From: Skermanella pratensis | GTDB taxonomy: Bacteria; Pseudomonadota; Alphaproteobacteria; Azospirillales; Azospirillaceae | Assembly (NCBI RefSeq): GCF_008843145.1 | Contig: NZ_CP030265.1 | Coordinates: forward strand, 2,466,001-2,530,000 | Direction: 5' to 3' | Length of the DNA: 64,000 nucleotides | In this document: one piece after another, positions 44,843-53,595 of the stretch | How the letters are laid out: each line of letters starts with the position of its first letter | Position numbering within the stretch: the first letter of the stretch is position 1 | Notes under the pieces: generated by a model | Databases searched by the model: none | What the model saw: only the letters and a program-made list of their open reading frames with translations | What the model was told of the DNA's origin: nothing | Made by a program: the position numbers and the translations under genes

Positions 44843-46234
44843 CTTTCCGGCAGAAACTCCAATGATCCCGCTCTCCAGATTGCCAGAGCCAACTCTCTCA
44901 AGCGCGTTTGGCAAAAGCCCCTTGAATGACATGGCCCAATCCAGTTGCGTGGCTACAACTCGGAAGCCATTGAACCATGCCATTCGTTCATATGCTCCTT
45001 GCGGAAACGTCTGTTCGTTGATGCCTTGTTCGATCAATCGCTTCGTAAATTCGTCGTATCCAGTGCCAACAGGTTCGCAAATCAGGAACAAAATACCGTC
45101 TTTTCTAAGTACACGTTGACATTCGTTCAACTGCGTGTGCAGGTCGGGAAAATGATGAAGAGACCGGCAAAAGACAATTGCATCTGCGCTGTTGTCTTCG
45201 AACGGCATCGCTTCGGCGTTGACACGAATCATCCACGAGGACCACGTCTTGTCCCATCGTCGAATGAACCTGCCCAGGCGGAGCAGGCGGAGAGATGCGT
45301 CTAGATTTACTAAAAGCCCTGGTGGCGTCGGGAACGCGTCGAGAAAAGATGGTCTGAGACCGCTGCCGACTTCTATTATCAGATTCGCCCGCTCGGGCAT
45401 GTGACGGCGTATGAATGCGGCGCCTAGTTTGCCGTCAAGATCTTCAGTGAAAGGTTGGCTTTCCGACATATCATCCGGCAGGCAGCCAAGCTCCCGCGTT
45501 ATGTCCATCGGCACGTCGATGTGCCTCAGCCATGCAACGCCTTCTTGAACCGCAGCCAATCTTAATGTGTACCGACCCGGCAGTTTGGGGGGGCGTACTT
45601 CAACGTGAGCCGTTGCGGCGCGTCCCGGCGGCAGGGCCACTGGCAGAGCGGAGCGAAGGCCTTCGAACTCCACGATTTCCCCTTCTTCATCAAGCCAGTG
45701 ATAGCTCAATGTCACAGGGTTCAAACCGGCTGTAACGATGCGGAACGGCCCATCGTTGCGAATTCGTAAAGCTACATAGAAGTGCTTTTCTATTGTAGCG
45801 GAAGCAGGTGCATAAGCAGGTCCGACTTCAATGTCCGGACGAAAATTGTCCAGTCCGAAGCGATCAAAGAGAACCTCCTCCTCCGCATCGAAAAATGCAT
45901 TGCCGCTGGGTGCCACCGGACGGATTGCCTGGCGCACCAGTTCACGTGTATCAGGATCGTCGGGAAGGCCGAGAGAGGAGATGATTCCGCATTCAGCCGT
46001 CTCGCCCTTAACAGAAACTGGAGGTGGTGTTTCCGGAGTCGTAAGATCGAGAATCCAGTCCTCTTCTTCTCTTGTAAACCCGCATGAGGTGCAGAGTAAG
46101 CGACAACTGGATGCAGCTTGCATTTCAGGCTTCCGGCAGGCAGGGCACCGAAGGCCCGATGCAATCAACCGGGCGAGTCGAGTTCCTATGGCATTGCCAT
46201 TGTCGCCATTGTCGATCTGCACTGAAATCCTCAT
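44840..46234 (-). CDS. Zinc-ribbon plus class I SAM-dependent methyltransferase
   Basis: 464-residue protein. N-terminal zinc ribbon at about 29-52 (CPACRKPEM ... CTSCGF), as in Trm112/UbiE-related fusions. Middle beta-rich domain (about 130-260), perhaps carbohydrate-binding, with VGPAYAPASATIEKHFYVAL and PPKLPGRYTLRLAAV. C-terminal methyltransferase (about 275-400): NLIIEVGSGLRPSFLDAFP, NAEAMPFEDNSADAIVFCRS and CQRVLRKDGILFLICEPVG. Base composition is clearly lower in GC than the neighbours, suggesting transfer. Its stop codon lies in the terminal bases of an IS3 remnant, so the C-terminus may have been cut or replaced. Position next to exporter genes suggests modification of a surface polysaccharide. 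Confidence 0.8.
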   Translation of the reverse strand: MRISVQIDNGDNGNAIGTRLARLIASGLRCPACRKPEMQAASSCRLLCTSCGFTREEEDWILDLTTPETPPPVSVKGETAECGIISSLGLPDDPDTRELVRQAIRPVAPSGNAFFDAEEEVLFDRFGLDNFRPDIEVGPAYAPASATIEKHFYVALRIRNDGPFRIVTAGLNPVTLSYHWLDEEGEIVEFEGLRSALPVALPPGRAATAHVEVRPPKLPGRYTLRLAAVQEGVAWLRHIDVPMDITRELGCLPDDMSESQPFTEDLDGKLGAAFIRRHMPERANLIIEVGSGLRPSFLDAFPTPPGLLVNLDASLRLLRLGRFIRRWDKTWSSWMIRVNAEAMPFEDNSADAIVFCRSLHHFPDLHTQLNECQRVLRKDGILFLICEPVGTGYDEFTKRLIEQGINEQTFPQGAYERMAWFNGFRVVATQLDWAMSFKGLLPNALERVGSGNLESGIIGVSAGK

Positions 46235-46445
46235 TGTTGTCAGTCAACTTCTCATCATCGTTCCTCATAACACACCCGGTGCCTCCGGACTTCTTCCGAA
46301 AGTTGGGTACCGTAACGACTTTTGACCTCACGGATCGCTTGAGCGACACATTCCAAGGACGAAGTCCGCCCTACAGACGAATTCTGCATCAATGTCGGCG
46401 CATGATGTCCTCTGGTGGGAGTATGCGGGGAGCATGGGTTTTCCG

Positions 46446-47249
46446 CTACCGGCCGACTGCGGTCTGCCGTAGCGAGAAGACCTCGCCCTGGGGGATGCCC
46501 AGGGAAGTCTCATAGGCCCGGATCACCTCTTCGATGGGACCTTCGGCCCTGACGGAGCCGTGCTCCATCCAGACGGCGCGGTTGCAGACGCGGCGCGTAA
46601 GTGCCAGCGAGTGAGTGGCCAGCACCAGGATGCCCGAATTCCCGACAAGGTGGTCGAGCCGCTCCTCCGCTTTGCTGAGGAAAGTCGCGTCGCCGGCTCC
46701 GATCCACTCGTCGAGCAACAGGATATCGGGAACCACGCTCGTCGACACCGCGAAGGCCAGTCTCAGGATCATGCCGCTAGAGTAGGTGCGGACCGGTATG
46801 TCCAGATAATCCCCGAGGCCGGAGAACTCCGCGATCTCCGGCCGCAACCGCTCGATCTGCCTGTGGTCGAGGCCGAGCAAGCGCCCGCGGATCGAGATGT
46901 TTTCATGGCCGGTGGATTCCGCGTCTATGCCGAGCATGATGTCGGACAGGGCGGCGATCCTGCCGCTCGAGACGATCTGTCCGGCTGTCGGCTCATAAGC
47001 TCCGGCCAGAACGCGCAGCATCGTTGTCTTTCCGGCGCCGTTGTGTCCGATCAGGGCGACGCGGTCGCCGTGCTCGAAGCTGAGCGTGATGTTCTGCAGG
47101 GCCCGGACGACGATCCGGTCGTTCTTGCCGAGGCCCAGGTGGCCGCCGGTGGTCATGTTCATCAGCGATCGCTTCAGCGACCGGCCGTGAGCGTTATAGA
47201 CCGGGAATTCGACCGAGACGTTGTTGAGGTCGATATGAACGTCAGACAT
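46446..47249 (-). CDS. ABC transporter ATP-binding protein, polysaccharide exporter (Wzt/KpsT type)
   Basis: 267-residue ATPase of the O-antigen/capsule export family. Walker A GHNGAGKT at residues 68-75, signature YSSGM, Walker B DILLLDEWIGAGD and the switch His in VLATHSLALTRRVC. The N-terminal region (FPVYNAHGRSLKRSLMNMTT) is typical of Wzt/KpsT. No C-terminal carbohydrate-binding domain is present, as in short Wzt and KpsT forms. The start at 47249 has AAGGA at good distance. The permease gene lies just upstream on the same strand. Confidence 0.93.
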   Translation of the reverse strand: MSDVHIDLNNVSVEFPVYNAHGRSLKRSLMNMTTGGHLGLGKNDRIVVRALQNITLSFEHGDRVALIGHNGAGKTTMLRVLAGAYEPTAGQIVSSGRIAALSDIMLGIDAESTGHENISIRGRLLGLDHRQIERLRPEIAEFSGLGDYLDIPVRTYSSGMILRLAFAVSTSVVPDILLLDEWIGAGDATFLSKAEERLDHLVGNSGILVLATHSLALTRRVCNRAVWMEHGSVRAEGPIEEVIRAYETSLGIPQGEVFSLRQTAVGR

Positions 47250-47295
47250 TACCATTCCTTCGCATGATCCGCTCCGCCGACGAGGGGCGGGGTCC

Positions 47296-48146
47296 TTACA
47301 GCCAGTAGGCGATGCGGCTGCGGAACCGCCTGAAGAACATCCAGGAGACCGTGCCGCCGACCAGCAGCATGCCGGCGAGGACGTAGTAGCTCAGTGTCTC
47401 TGGAAGCTGTCCCAGCAGGGGGGCCCGGACGACTTCTATCAGGTGGTGGAACGGGTTCCAGTCTAGGAAAAATCCAAATCTTTCGGCGAGAAGCTCCGGC
47501 TTGTAAATGATCGGGCTCAGAAAGAAGAAAATCTGCAGCGCGTTCTGGACGACCGGTGGCAGGTCCCTGAACCGGGTGCACAGCGGGCCGACGATTAGCG
47601 TTATCCAGAACAGGTTCGCGATCACCAGGATCATTCCGGGGACGATCAGAAGGAGATGCCAGGTTGGCACGATGCCAAACCACAGATACACCAGCGGGAT
47701 GACGGTCAAGTTGTGCGCCAGGATGATGATGTTGCGCCAGATGACTCTCAGGATATGGACAGTCAGGGGAATGCCCCCGCCCTTTATGATCCCATCGGCT
47801 GAGATAAAGACCGTCGTCGAGTCACTGATCGTCGTTGACAGGAAGGCCCAGACGATCAGGCCCCCGCGATGAACGGGATAAAGTCGGACGTATCCATCCT
47901 GAACAGCGAAGCATACAGGGTGCCGAGCGCCATCACCATGATACCCATGCTGATCGTGAGCCAGAAGGCGCCCAGCACGGATCGCCGGTACCGCTGCCGG
48001 ATATCCAGCCAGCCGAGCATTGACCAAAGGCGCCAGGAGGAAAGGCCTCCCAGGATGTCTCGGGCTGCGAGCGTGGTAAGGCTGGTCTCCGCGCGCCTCT
48101 GCGGGTTCGTGAGGCGGTCCTGTCGCGAGGGATGGGTTGCAGTCAT
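47296..48146 (-). pseudogene. ABC-2 polysaccharide export permease (Wzm/KpsM type), interrupted by one-base frameshift
   Basis: Six-helix ABC-2 permease of the polysaccharide exporter, 283 residues if corrected. Frame one: DIRQRYRRSVLGAFWLTISM ... ASLFRMDTSDFIPFIAG then a stop. The next frame: LIVWAFLSTTISDSTTVFIS ... RFRSRIAYWL to the end. A sixth base in CCCCC at 47861-47865 (GGGGGG in the gene) restores AGGLIVWAF as in homologues. No other damage is seen. Start MTATHPSRQD at 48146; longer starts up to 48230 are possible. Works with the ATPase directly downstream. Confidence 0.88.
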
Positions 48147-48606
48147 GTCTGCTTCAATCAATCGTTGCATCAAGGCGGCCGAAGGGCTTCTGAGTACGGC
48201 AATGTAATCGACCGTCTTTCGACGAAGCAACCCCGAGCATTCCGTTTTGCTATTGAACGCGTCTCGTTTTGCCGAGAGAACGGCAGACGCATACTTCCGT
48301 TCAAAAGGTCATACCTAAAAATTGCTATGACTCTATGCGTAACAGATTAAATATCCAAAAGAGGTGCCCAATTCATCGAGAAATCCACATAAGATAGGAT
48401 TACATCATCAAAGCTCCCTAGTTCAGAGAACTCCACCTATCGAAGTAGAGGGTTCCTTTGCGTAACACCTCTGGATATCGAAAAATCTTGCGAAAGCCGC
48501 GCCGGGACGACTACGGTGTGCCGCAACTTGGGACCTGTTTCAAAGCGATTTTCTTCTTTCAAGGCAACTTCCCCGATATGACATGCCAAGAACATAGTGG
48601 TGCTGC
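48147..48606. other. AT-rich divergent intergenic region of the polysaccharide locus
   Basis: 460 bases between the exporter permease (minus strand) and the coiled-coil methyltransferase (plus strand). It is strikingly richer in A and T than the rest of the window and has no convincing open frame. It probably contains the two divergent promoters, possibly with a long leader. No terminator or riboswitch is recognised. Confidence 0.6.
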
Positions 48607-50415
48607 ATGACCTCGAAATCAAACGCTCGGAATGAGCAGATTTGCGTTGACAGCCTCATGGAGCAGATCCGCAAGGAGGTGCAGCGGCAGTCACCCAGAA
48701 TGGCCCGGCCGGCATCGAGCGCGTTCAGTGTTCCTGTCACGCCTCCTGCTCCTGCTCCCTCTGTCAGCCTACCTCCGATTGCGCGGGATGACCGGGGACA
48801 CTCCGCGCTGCTTGGCGTTGATGTGGGGCGCAGCTCTTACCACTACGGCGAGCTGTTGGGATACGACGGCCCCCGGTTCGTCCAGATGGCATATCGCGTA
48901 TTCCTCGGCCGCGAGCCCGATCCGGAAGGTGAAAGCACCTGGCTCGAAGGGCTTGGCTCCGGTCGTGTCACCAAGCCGGAAATGCTGTGGCTGCTCAGCA
49001 GGAGTGCCGAAGGCAGGCACCGGGGGGTCCGGTTATCCGGTCTCGGCTGGCGAACCGCGTACTACCGGGCGCTCAAGGCCCCGGTGGTCGGCCGGCTGTT
49101 CCGGGCCGCGCGCAAGGTCAATCAGCTGCCCCACCTGACCCAGAGCTTCGGGCGTATGGAAGACGGCCTGCGGTCGCTGCAGGACAGGCTCGCCAGGATC
49201 GAGGGAACGAGCTCCGGTACGCCGCACGTCACCGCGAAGCTTCTCGACAGCAGCCGGGCGATGGCTGCCGAAGTGACTCAGCTGAGGGAGCGGGTATCCA
49301 ACCTCGAGTCCCTGAAAGGTCTCTCCTCCGAAATCGCGACTGTGCGCACATCCTTCCTGGCCAGGGAGACCGAAATGGTGCATCGCCTGGCCGTGCTGGA
49401 TCAGTACGCCAGCCGCCTGGGTGTCCTGGAAAGCGAAACCGTCAGGCGCCCTGACCTGGCAGAACTGCACGAGCAACTCGAAGTCCGCTTCAATGCCCTG
49501 AGCGAGGGGCTGGTCCGCCGCACCGAAGTCGAGGAACTGAACAGGCAGTTGAGGGAGCTGGTCGACGGCTCCGCGACACTGTCGGACACGGCCGTTGGCG
49601 AAGTGCGGGAGAAGGTCTTGCAGATCCAGATGAAGATGGCGCAGCTGCGCAACATCGTTCTGGATCAGGAGCGGCGCGTCAACCGCTTCCTGGCCGAGGC
49701 CCGGGCGCGGCTGCCGGGCGAGCCGCTCGGCGCCGACCAGATCGAGCGCATGGTCCGGGACAAGGACGATGCCGACGATACCGCCTATCTCGAATTCGAG
49801 GATCAGTTCCGCGGCACCCGGGCGGAAATCAAGGAGCGTCAGCGCTTCTATCTCCCCTTCGTCCGCCAAACCGTCGACTCGCACGGCGGCGGCGTCCTGG
49901 ATATCGGGTGCGGACGCGGCGAGTGGCTGGAACTGCTGAAGGAGCACGATATCAAGGCCTGCGGCATCGACATGAACCGGGCCATGGTGCGGCGGAGCGT
50001 CGAGGCCGGCCTGTCCGTGACCGAAGGCATGGCGGTCGAGCATCTCCAGACCCTCCCGGATTCCAGCCTGGAAGTGGTCACGGCCTTCCATGTCATCGAG
50101 CATCTCGGGATGAGGGAACTCGCCGACTTTATGCAGGAGGTCCGGCGCGTCCTGCGGCCGAACGGGATCGCCATCTTCGAGACCCCGAACCCGGAGAACC
50201 TGATCACCGGGGCGTGCAATTTCTACCTCGATCCAACCCACCGCAACCCGCTTCCTCCGGCTACGACCAAGTTCCTGATGGAAAATGCCGGGTTCACATC
50301 GGTGGAGATACATCCTCTGCACGCCCAGGAATTTGATCACGGCATCACGAACCTATTCCTTAAAAATCTTCTGTTCGGTCCGCAGGACTACGGGGCGATC
50401 GGGCGCAAGCCCTGA
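48607..50415 (+). CDS. DUF4214/coiled-coil/SAM-dependent methyltransferase fusion
   Basis: 602-residue three-part protein. A disordered Pro-rich N-terminus is followed by a DUF4214-like segment at about residues 90-135 (FVQMAYRVFLGREPDPEGES). A long predicted coiled coil runs from about 175 to 375 (FGRMEDGLRSLQDRLARIEG; LRERVSNLESL; LRELVDGSATLSD; QERRVNRFLAEARARL). The C-terminal class I methyltransferase is at about 425-560 (GGGVLDIGCGRGEWLELLKE, VVTAFHVIEHLG, VLRPNGIAIFETPNPENLI). This layout resembles chain-terminating enzymes in ABC-exported polysaccharide systems, where a coiled coil measures chain length. That role is inference. First gene of the plus-strand operon. Confidence 0.82.
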   Translation: MTSKSNARNEQICVDSLMEQIRKEVQRQSPRMARPASSAFSVPVTPPAPAPSVSLPPIARDDRGHSALLGVDVGRSSYHYGELLGYDGPRFVQMAYRVFLGREPDPEGESTWLEGLGSGRVTKPEMLWLLSRSAEGRHRGVRLSGLGWRTAYYRALKAPVVGRLFRAARKVNQLPHLTQSFGRMEDGLRSLQDRLARIEGTSSGTPHVTAKLLDSSRAMAAEVTQLRERVSNLESLKGLSSEIATVRTSFLARETEMVHRLAVLDQYASRLGVLESETVRRPDLAELHEQLEVRFNALSEGLVRRTEVEELNRQLRELVDGSATLSDTAVGEVREKVLQIQMKMAQLRNIVLDQERRVNRFLAEARARLPGEPLGADQIERMVRDKDDADDTAYLEFEDQFRGTRAEIKERQRFYLPFVRQTVDSHGGGVLDIGCGRGEWLELLKEHDIKACGIDMNRAMVRRSVEAGLSVTEGMAVEHLQTLPDSSLEVVTAFHVIEHLGMRELADFMQEVRRVLRPNGIAIFETPNPENLITGACNFYLDPTHRNPLPPATTKFLMENAGFTSVEIHPLHAQEFDHGITNLFLKNLLFGPQDYGAIGRKP

Positions 50416-50441
50416 ACCGTCGGCAATTGTCGAGGACCATC

Positions 50442-53400
50442 ATGAACATCTGCATCTGCAACGAACGTTTCCTGTTCCGCTTCGGCCTGGACCGGGTTCT
50501 CATCCTGATGGCCAAGGGGCTGGCCGACCGCGGGCACCAGGTGACCCTGCTCGGCACCCGGGCCGACAAGGCCATCGTCGACACCATCGCCCACCGGTTC
50601 GTCCAGGTTCCGGAAGCCCCCGACGATTACGCCCGCTCGGACTCCTTCACCGCCGAGTGGCTCGCCGCCAACTTCGCGAAGATCTTCCCGCCCGGTGAGG
50701 AGCCGGATGCCGTGGTGATCGGCGGTTGGCCGTTCTTCGAGGCCATCGATCTGTTCGCCGCCCGCACCGGGGCGGTGGCGTTCCTGGATCCCGGCGCCGT
50801 GCCGCTCGACGGGATGTCGGGTGGAGCGCTGTTCATCCAGGAAAAACTCCGGACACTGCGGCGTCAGCATCTGCCAAACGCCACGGCCATCCTGCCCATC
50901 AGCGACTTCATCTCGCGCACCCAGAGCATTTCGGACAGAGGCACCCCGGAAGGTATCACGACGATCCGCCTGGGCGCCGACCACATGGAGATGAACCTCT
51001 GGCAGTCCGAACACGTGAGCGGCTCGGGGCGGGGGGAAACCCTGGCGGCCGTCGAGCGCCTCAAGGCCGGGGGCCGGCGGGTCATCTTGAATCTGGGGCG
51101 CTGGGAGACCGGAAACTACAAGAACTCCGCCGCCTGTCTCCAGATCATGCGCGAGGTGCGGCGCACGGTGCCGGACGCAGTCCTGCTGGTGCTTTCACCG
51201 CCCGGCAGCATCGATCTCCCGCCTGACCTGGCCGGCGCCATCCACTGCATCGGCTTTCCCGACGACGCCGAGCTGCAGGCGATCATGGCTGCATCCGACC
51301 TAGGAATCTCGGTTTCCCTGTGGGAGGGCTTCAACCTGCCATTGGCCGAGATGCAATGGCAAGGTCAGCCCGCGGTGGCCTTCGACATCGGGGCTCACCC
51401 TGAGGTTATCGCGCATCCCTGGTTCCTGTGTCGCGACGAAGCCGACATGGTGGCCCGGATAACAGACGTCCTATCGGGTGCCACCCCGGCCGAGGCCGCA
51501 TCGAGCGCCAACCTGGACAGGTGGCGGCAGGATTTCCGCTGGTCCAATGTGCTCGATCGCTACTGCCGCTTTCTGGAAGATCTGGGCAAGCGGCTTCCGG
51601 CGGACCCGGTGGTGCCGCCCCTGCTCATCGTCGACGTCACGAACTCGTGCAGGGATACCGCCAACAGCGGCGTGATCCGGGTGACCAGGCGGCTGTGCCA
51701 CAGTCTGCAGGACTGGCTCGATCCCGTGTTCGTCGTCTGGAACGAGGAACTCCGGACCTACACGCTTCCGTCCGTGGCCGGTTACGAGCTGCTCTCGCAG
51801 TACAACGGGCCTCGGATGCCGGACCAGGCCATTCCTTACCTGAACCGCGCCACCCCTGTCACGCTCAACGAGTTCCTCGAAAGACTGCCCGGGAACGGCG
51901 GCGTCGATCCCGTATTCTTCCTGCCGGAGACGGTACTAGGCGACCGCGTCGATGGCATCCAGCAATTCATCAGGTCCCGTGGCTGGAAGAGCGTCGCCAT
52001 ACTGTATGACCTGATTCCGCTCCTCTATCCCGAATTCTGCAGCCACAACGTCCGGACACCTTTCAAAGCCTACCTGGGGCTCGTCGCCTCGTGCGACGTC
52101 ATCATTCCGATATCGCAGTTCTCCGCGGACAGCTTCACCGAGCACTGCCGTCTGCACGGAATGCGACACGGAACCGTTTCGGCGGTGCAGCTTCCCGGCG
52201 AGTTCGGTGGGCACCCGCGGGGTGCAGCACCGCCGGCGAACACGGCCGGCCCGGTGCGTATCCTGTGCGTGTCGACGCTGGAAAAGCGCAAGAACCACAG
52301 GAACCTGCTCAAGGCGGTCCGGATCATGGCCGAGCGGCACCCGGAGATCGATTGGGAGCTTACCCTCGTCGGCAATCTTTACGCGGAAGAGCACGAGATC
52401 GCCGATGCGGTTCGCGACGCAACAGCCCGGGATGCGCGGATCCGATGGCTTGGCGTGGTCGACGACGCGACTTTGAGCCGTCTCTATGACCAGTCGAGCT
52501 TCACGATCTATCCCTCGATCGTCGAGGGCTTCGGCATGCCCGTGCTGGAGAGCATCTGGCACTGCCGCCCGTGCTTGTGCAACGAAACGGGTGTCATGGC
52601 TGAACTGGCGGCCGAAGGCGGCTGTCTCACCGTCGATGTAGAAGATCCCGATGCTTTCGCCGACGCGATCGCCCGCCTGTGCCAGGACCAGAGCTTGAGG
52701 GAGCGACTGACGCGGGAAGCCGTCTCCCGGCCGGTCAAGAACTGGGACGATTATGCACGCGAATTCCTCGGATCCCTGTCCCCTCCGCGGGGAACACAGG
52801 GGGCTGTGTTGACTGTCGGTTTCGGCTCGGCACCCGGACACGCAGCACCGGTCCCCGCCAATGAAGCACCTGCTCCGAGCAAGGTAGGTCCCATGAGTTT
52901 CCAAGATATGCTGTACCCGAGCTGCCTGATGGATAACTGGCAGATGCATGATTCCGAACGCATGGCCCTGACAGGTCTGCTGGCACGCCACAAGCCGGCC
53001 TGCAGCCTGGAGATCGGCACCTATTTCGGCGGCAGCCTTTCCCTGATCGCCCAGTACTCGAAGGTCGTCTTCTCCGTCGACATCGATGCCGCGGTGCTCG
53101 ACAGGGTTCCGGATTATGACAATGTCAGCTTCCTGATCGGCCCCTCGACGGAGGTGGTGCCTCGTCTGTTCAGGGCCCTGGAGGATGAGGGTATCGATGT
53201 CGACTTCATCCTGATCGATGCCGACCATTCGGCTGAGGGAGTTCGCCGGGACATCGAAATCGTTCTGAAATACGTACCTCGGAAACCTCTGCTGATCGCC
53301 ATGCACGACTCTTTCAATCCGGACTGCCGGGCCGGCATCGTATCGGCTGATTGGGAGTCATCTCCCTATGCCCATTGGGTGGACGTGGATTTCGTTCCCG

Positions 53401-53564
53401 GCCGTATCGTGGAGGGGGAGGGCAATGCGGCAGCTGGGCAGATGTGGGGCGGTCTTGCCGTGGCCATGCTTCAGCCGACGCCGCGCCAAGGACGCGTCGA
53501 CGTACACCAGACAGCCAGACAGTTCTTCGAGAAATCGCGGGCTGCATCCTTCCACACCACCTGA
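50442..53564 (+). CDS. Giant fusion: two GT4-type glycosyltransferases plus SAM-dependent methyltransferase
   Basis: 1040-residue protein. Unit 1 (about 1-390) is GT-B: ICNERFLFRFGLDRVLILMA, NLGRWETGNYKNSAACLQIM, SVSLWEGFNLPLAEMQWQGQ. Unit 2 (about 395-790) is a second GT4 glycosyltransferase: DTANSGVIRVTRRLCHSLQD, VSTLEKRKNHRNLLKAVRIM, YPSIVEGFGMPVLESIWHCR with the family E-x7-E type motif. After a Pro/Ala linker, unit 3 (about 818-1020) is a class I methyltransferase (SLEIGTYFGGSLSLIAQYSK, DFILIDADHSAEGVRRDIE). The start at 50442 has GAGGA upstream. An internal ATG at 52893 with a purine-rich leader could yield the methyltransferase alone. Cytoplasmic polysaccharide synthesis. Confidence 0.88.
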   Translation: MNICICNERFLFRFGLDRVLILMAKGLADRGHQVTLLGTRADKAIVDTIAHRFVQVPEAPDDYARSDSFTAEWLAANFAKIFPPGEEPDAVVIGGWPFFEAIDLFAARTGAVAFLDPGAVPLDGMSGGALFIQEKLRTLRRQHLPNATAILPISDFISRTQSISDRGTPEGITTIRLGADHMEMNLWQSEHVSGSGRGETLAAVERLKAGGRRVILNLGRWETGNYKNSAACLQIMREVRRTVPDAVLLVLSPPGSIDLPPDLAGAIHCIGFPDDAELQAIMAASDLGISVSLWEGFNLPLAEMQWQGQPAVAFDIGAHPEVIAHPWFLCRDEADMVARITDVLSGATPAEAASSANLDRWRQDFRWSNVLDRYCRFLEDLGKRLPADPVVPPLLIVDVTNSCRDTANSGVIRVTRRLCHSLQDWLDPVFVVWNEELRTYTLPSVAGYELLSQYNGPRMPDQAIPYLNRATPVTLNEFLERLPGNGGVDPVFFLPETVLGDRVDGIQQFIRSRGWKSVAILYDLIPLLYPEFCSHNVRTPFKAYLGLVASCDVIIPISQFSADSFTEHCRLHGMRHGTVSAVQLPGEFGGHPRGAAPPANTAGPVRILCVSTLEKRKNHRNLLKAVRIMAERHPEIDWELTLVGNLYAEEHEIADAVRDATARDARIRWLGVVDDATLSRLYDQSSFTIYPSIVEGFGMPVLESIWHCRPCLCNETGVMAELAAEGGCLTVDVEDPDAFADAIARLCQDQSLRERLTREAVSRPVKNWDDYAREFLGSLSPPRGTQGAVLTVGFGSAPGHAAPVPANEAPAPSKVGPMSFQDMLYPSCLMDNWQMHDSERMALTGLLARHKPACSLEIGTYFGGSLSLIAQYSKVVFSVDIDAAVLDRVPDYDNVSFLIGPSTEVVPRLFRALEDEGIDVDFILIDADHSAEGVRRDIEIVLKYVPRKPLLIAMHDSFNPDCRAGIVSADWESSPYAHWVDVDFVPGRIVEGEGNAAAGQMWGGLAVAMLQPTPRQGRVDVHQTARQFFEKSRAASFHTT

Positions 53565-53595
53565 CCGCATGAACGGCAAGAGGCTTTAGGTACGA

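Noticed and set aside
48147-48606. Hidden gene in the AT-rich gap
   Set aside because: All frames are short or lack start signals; it is better explained as divergent promoters.
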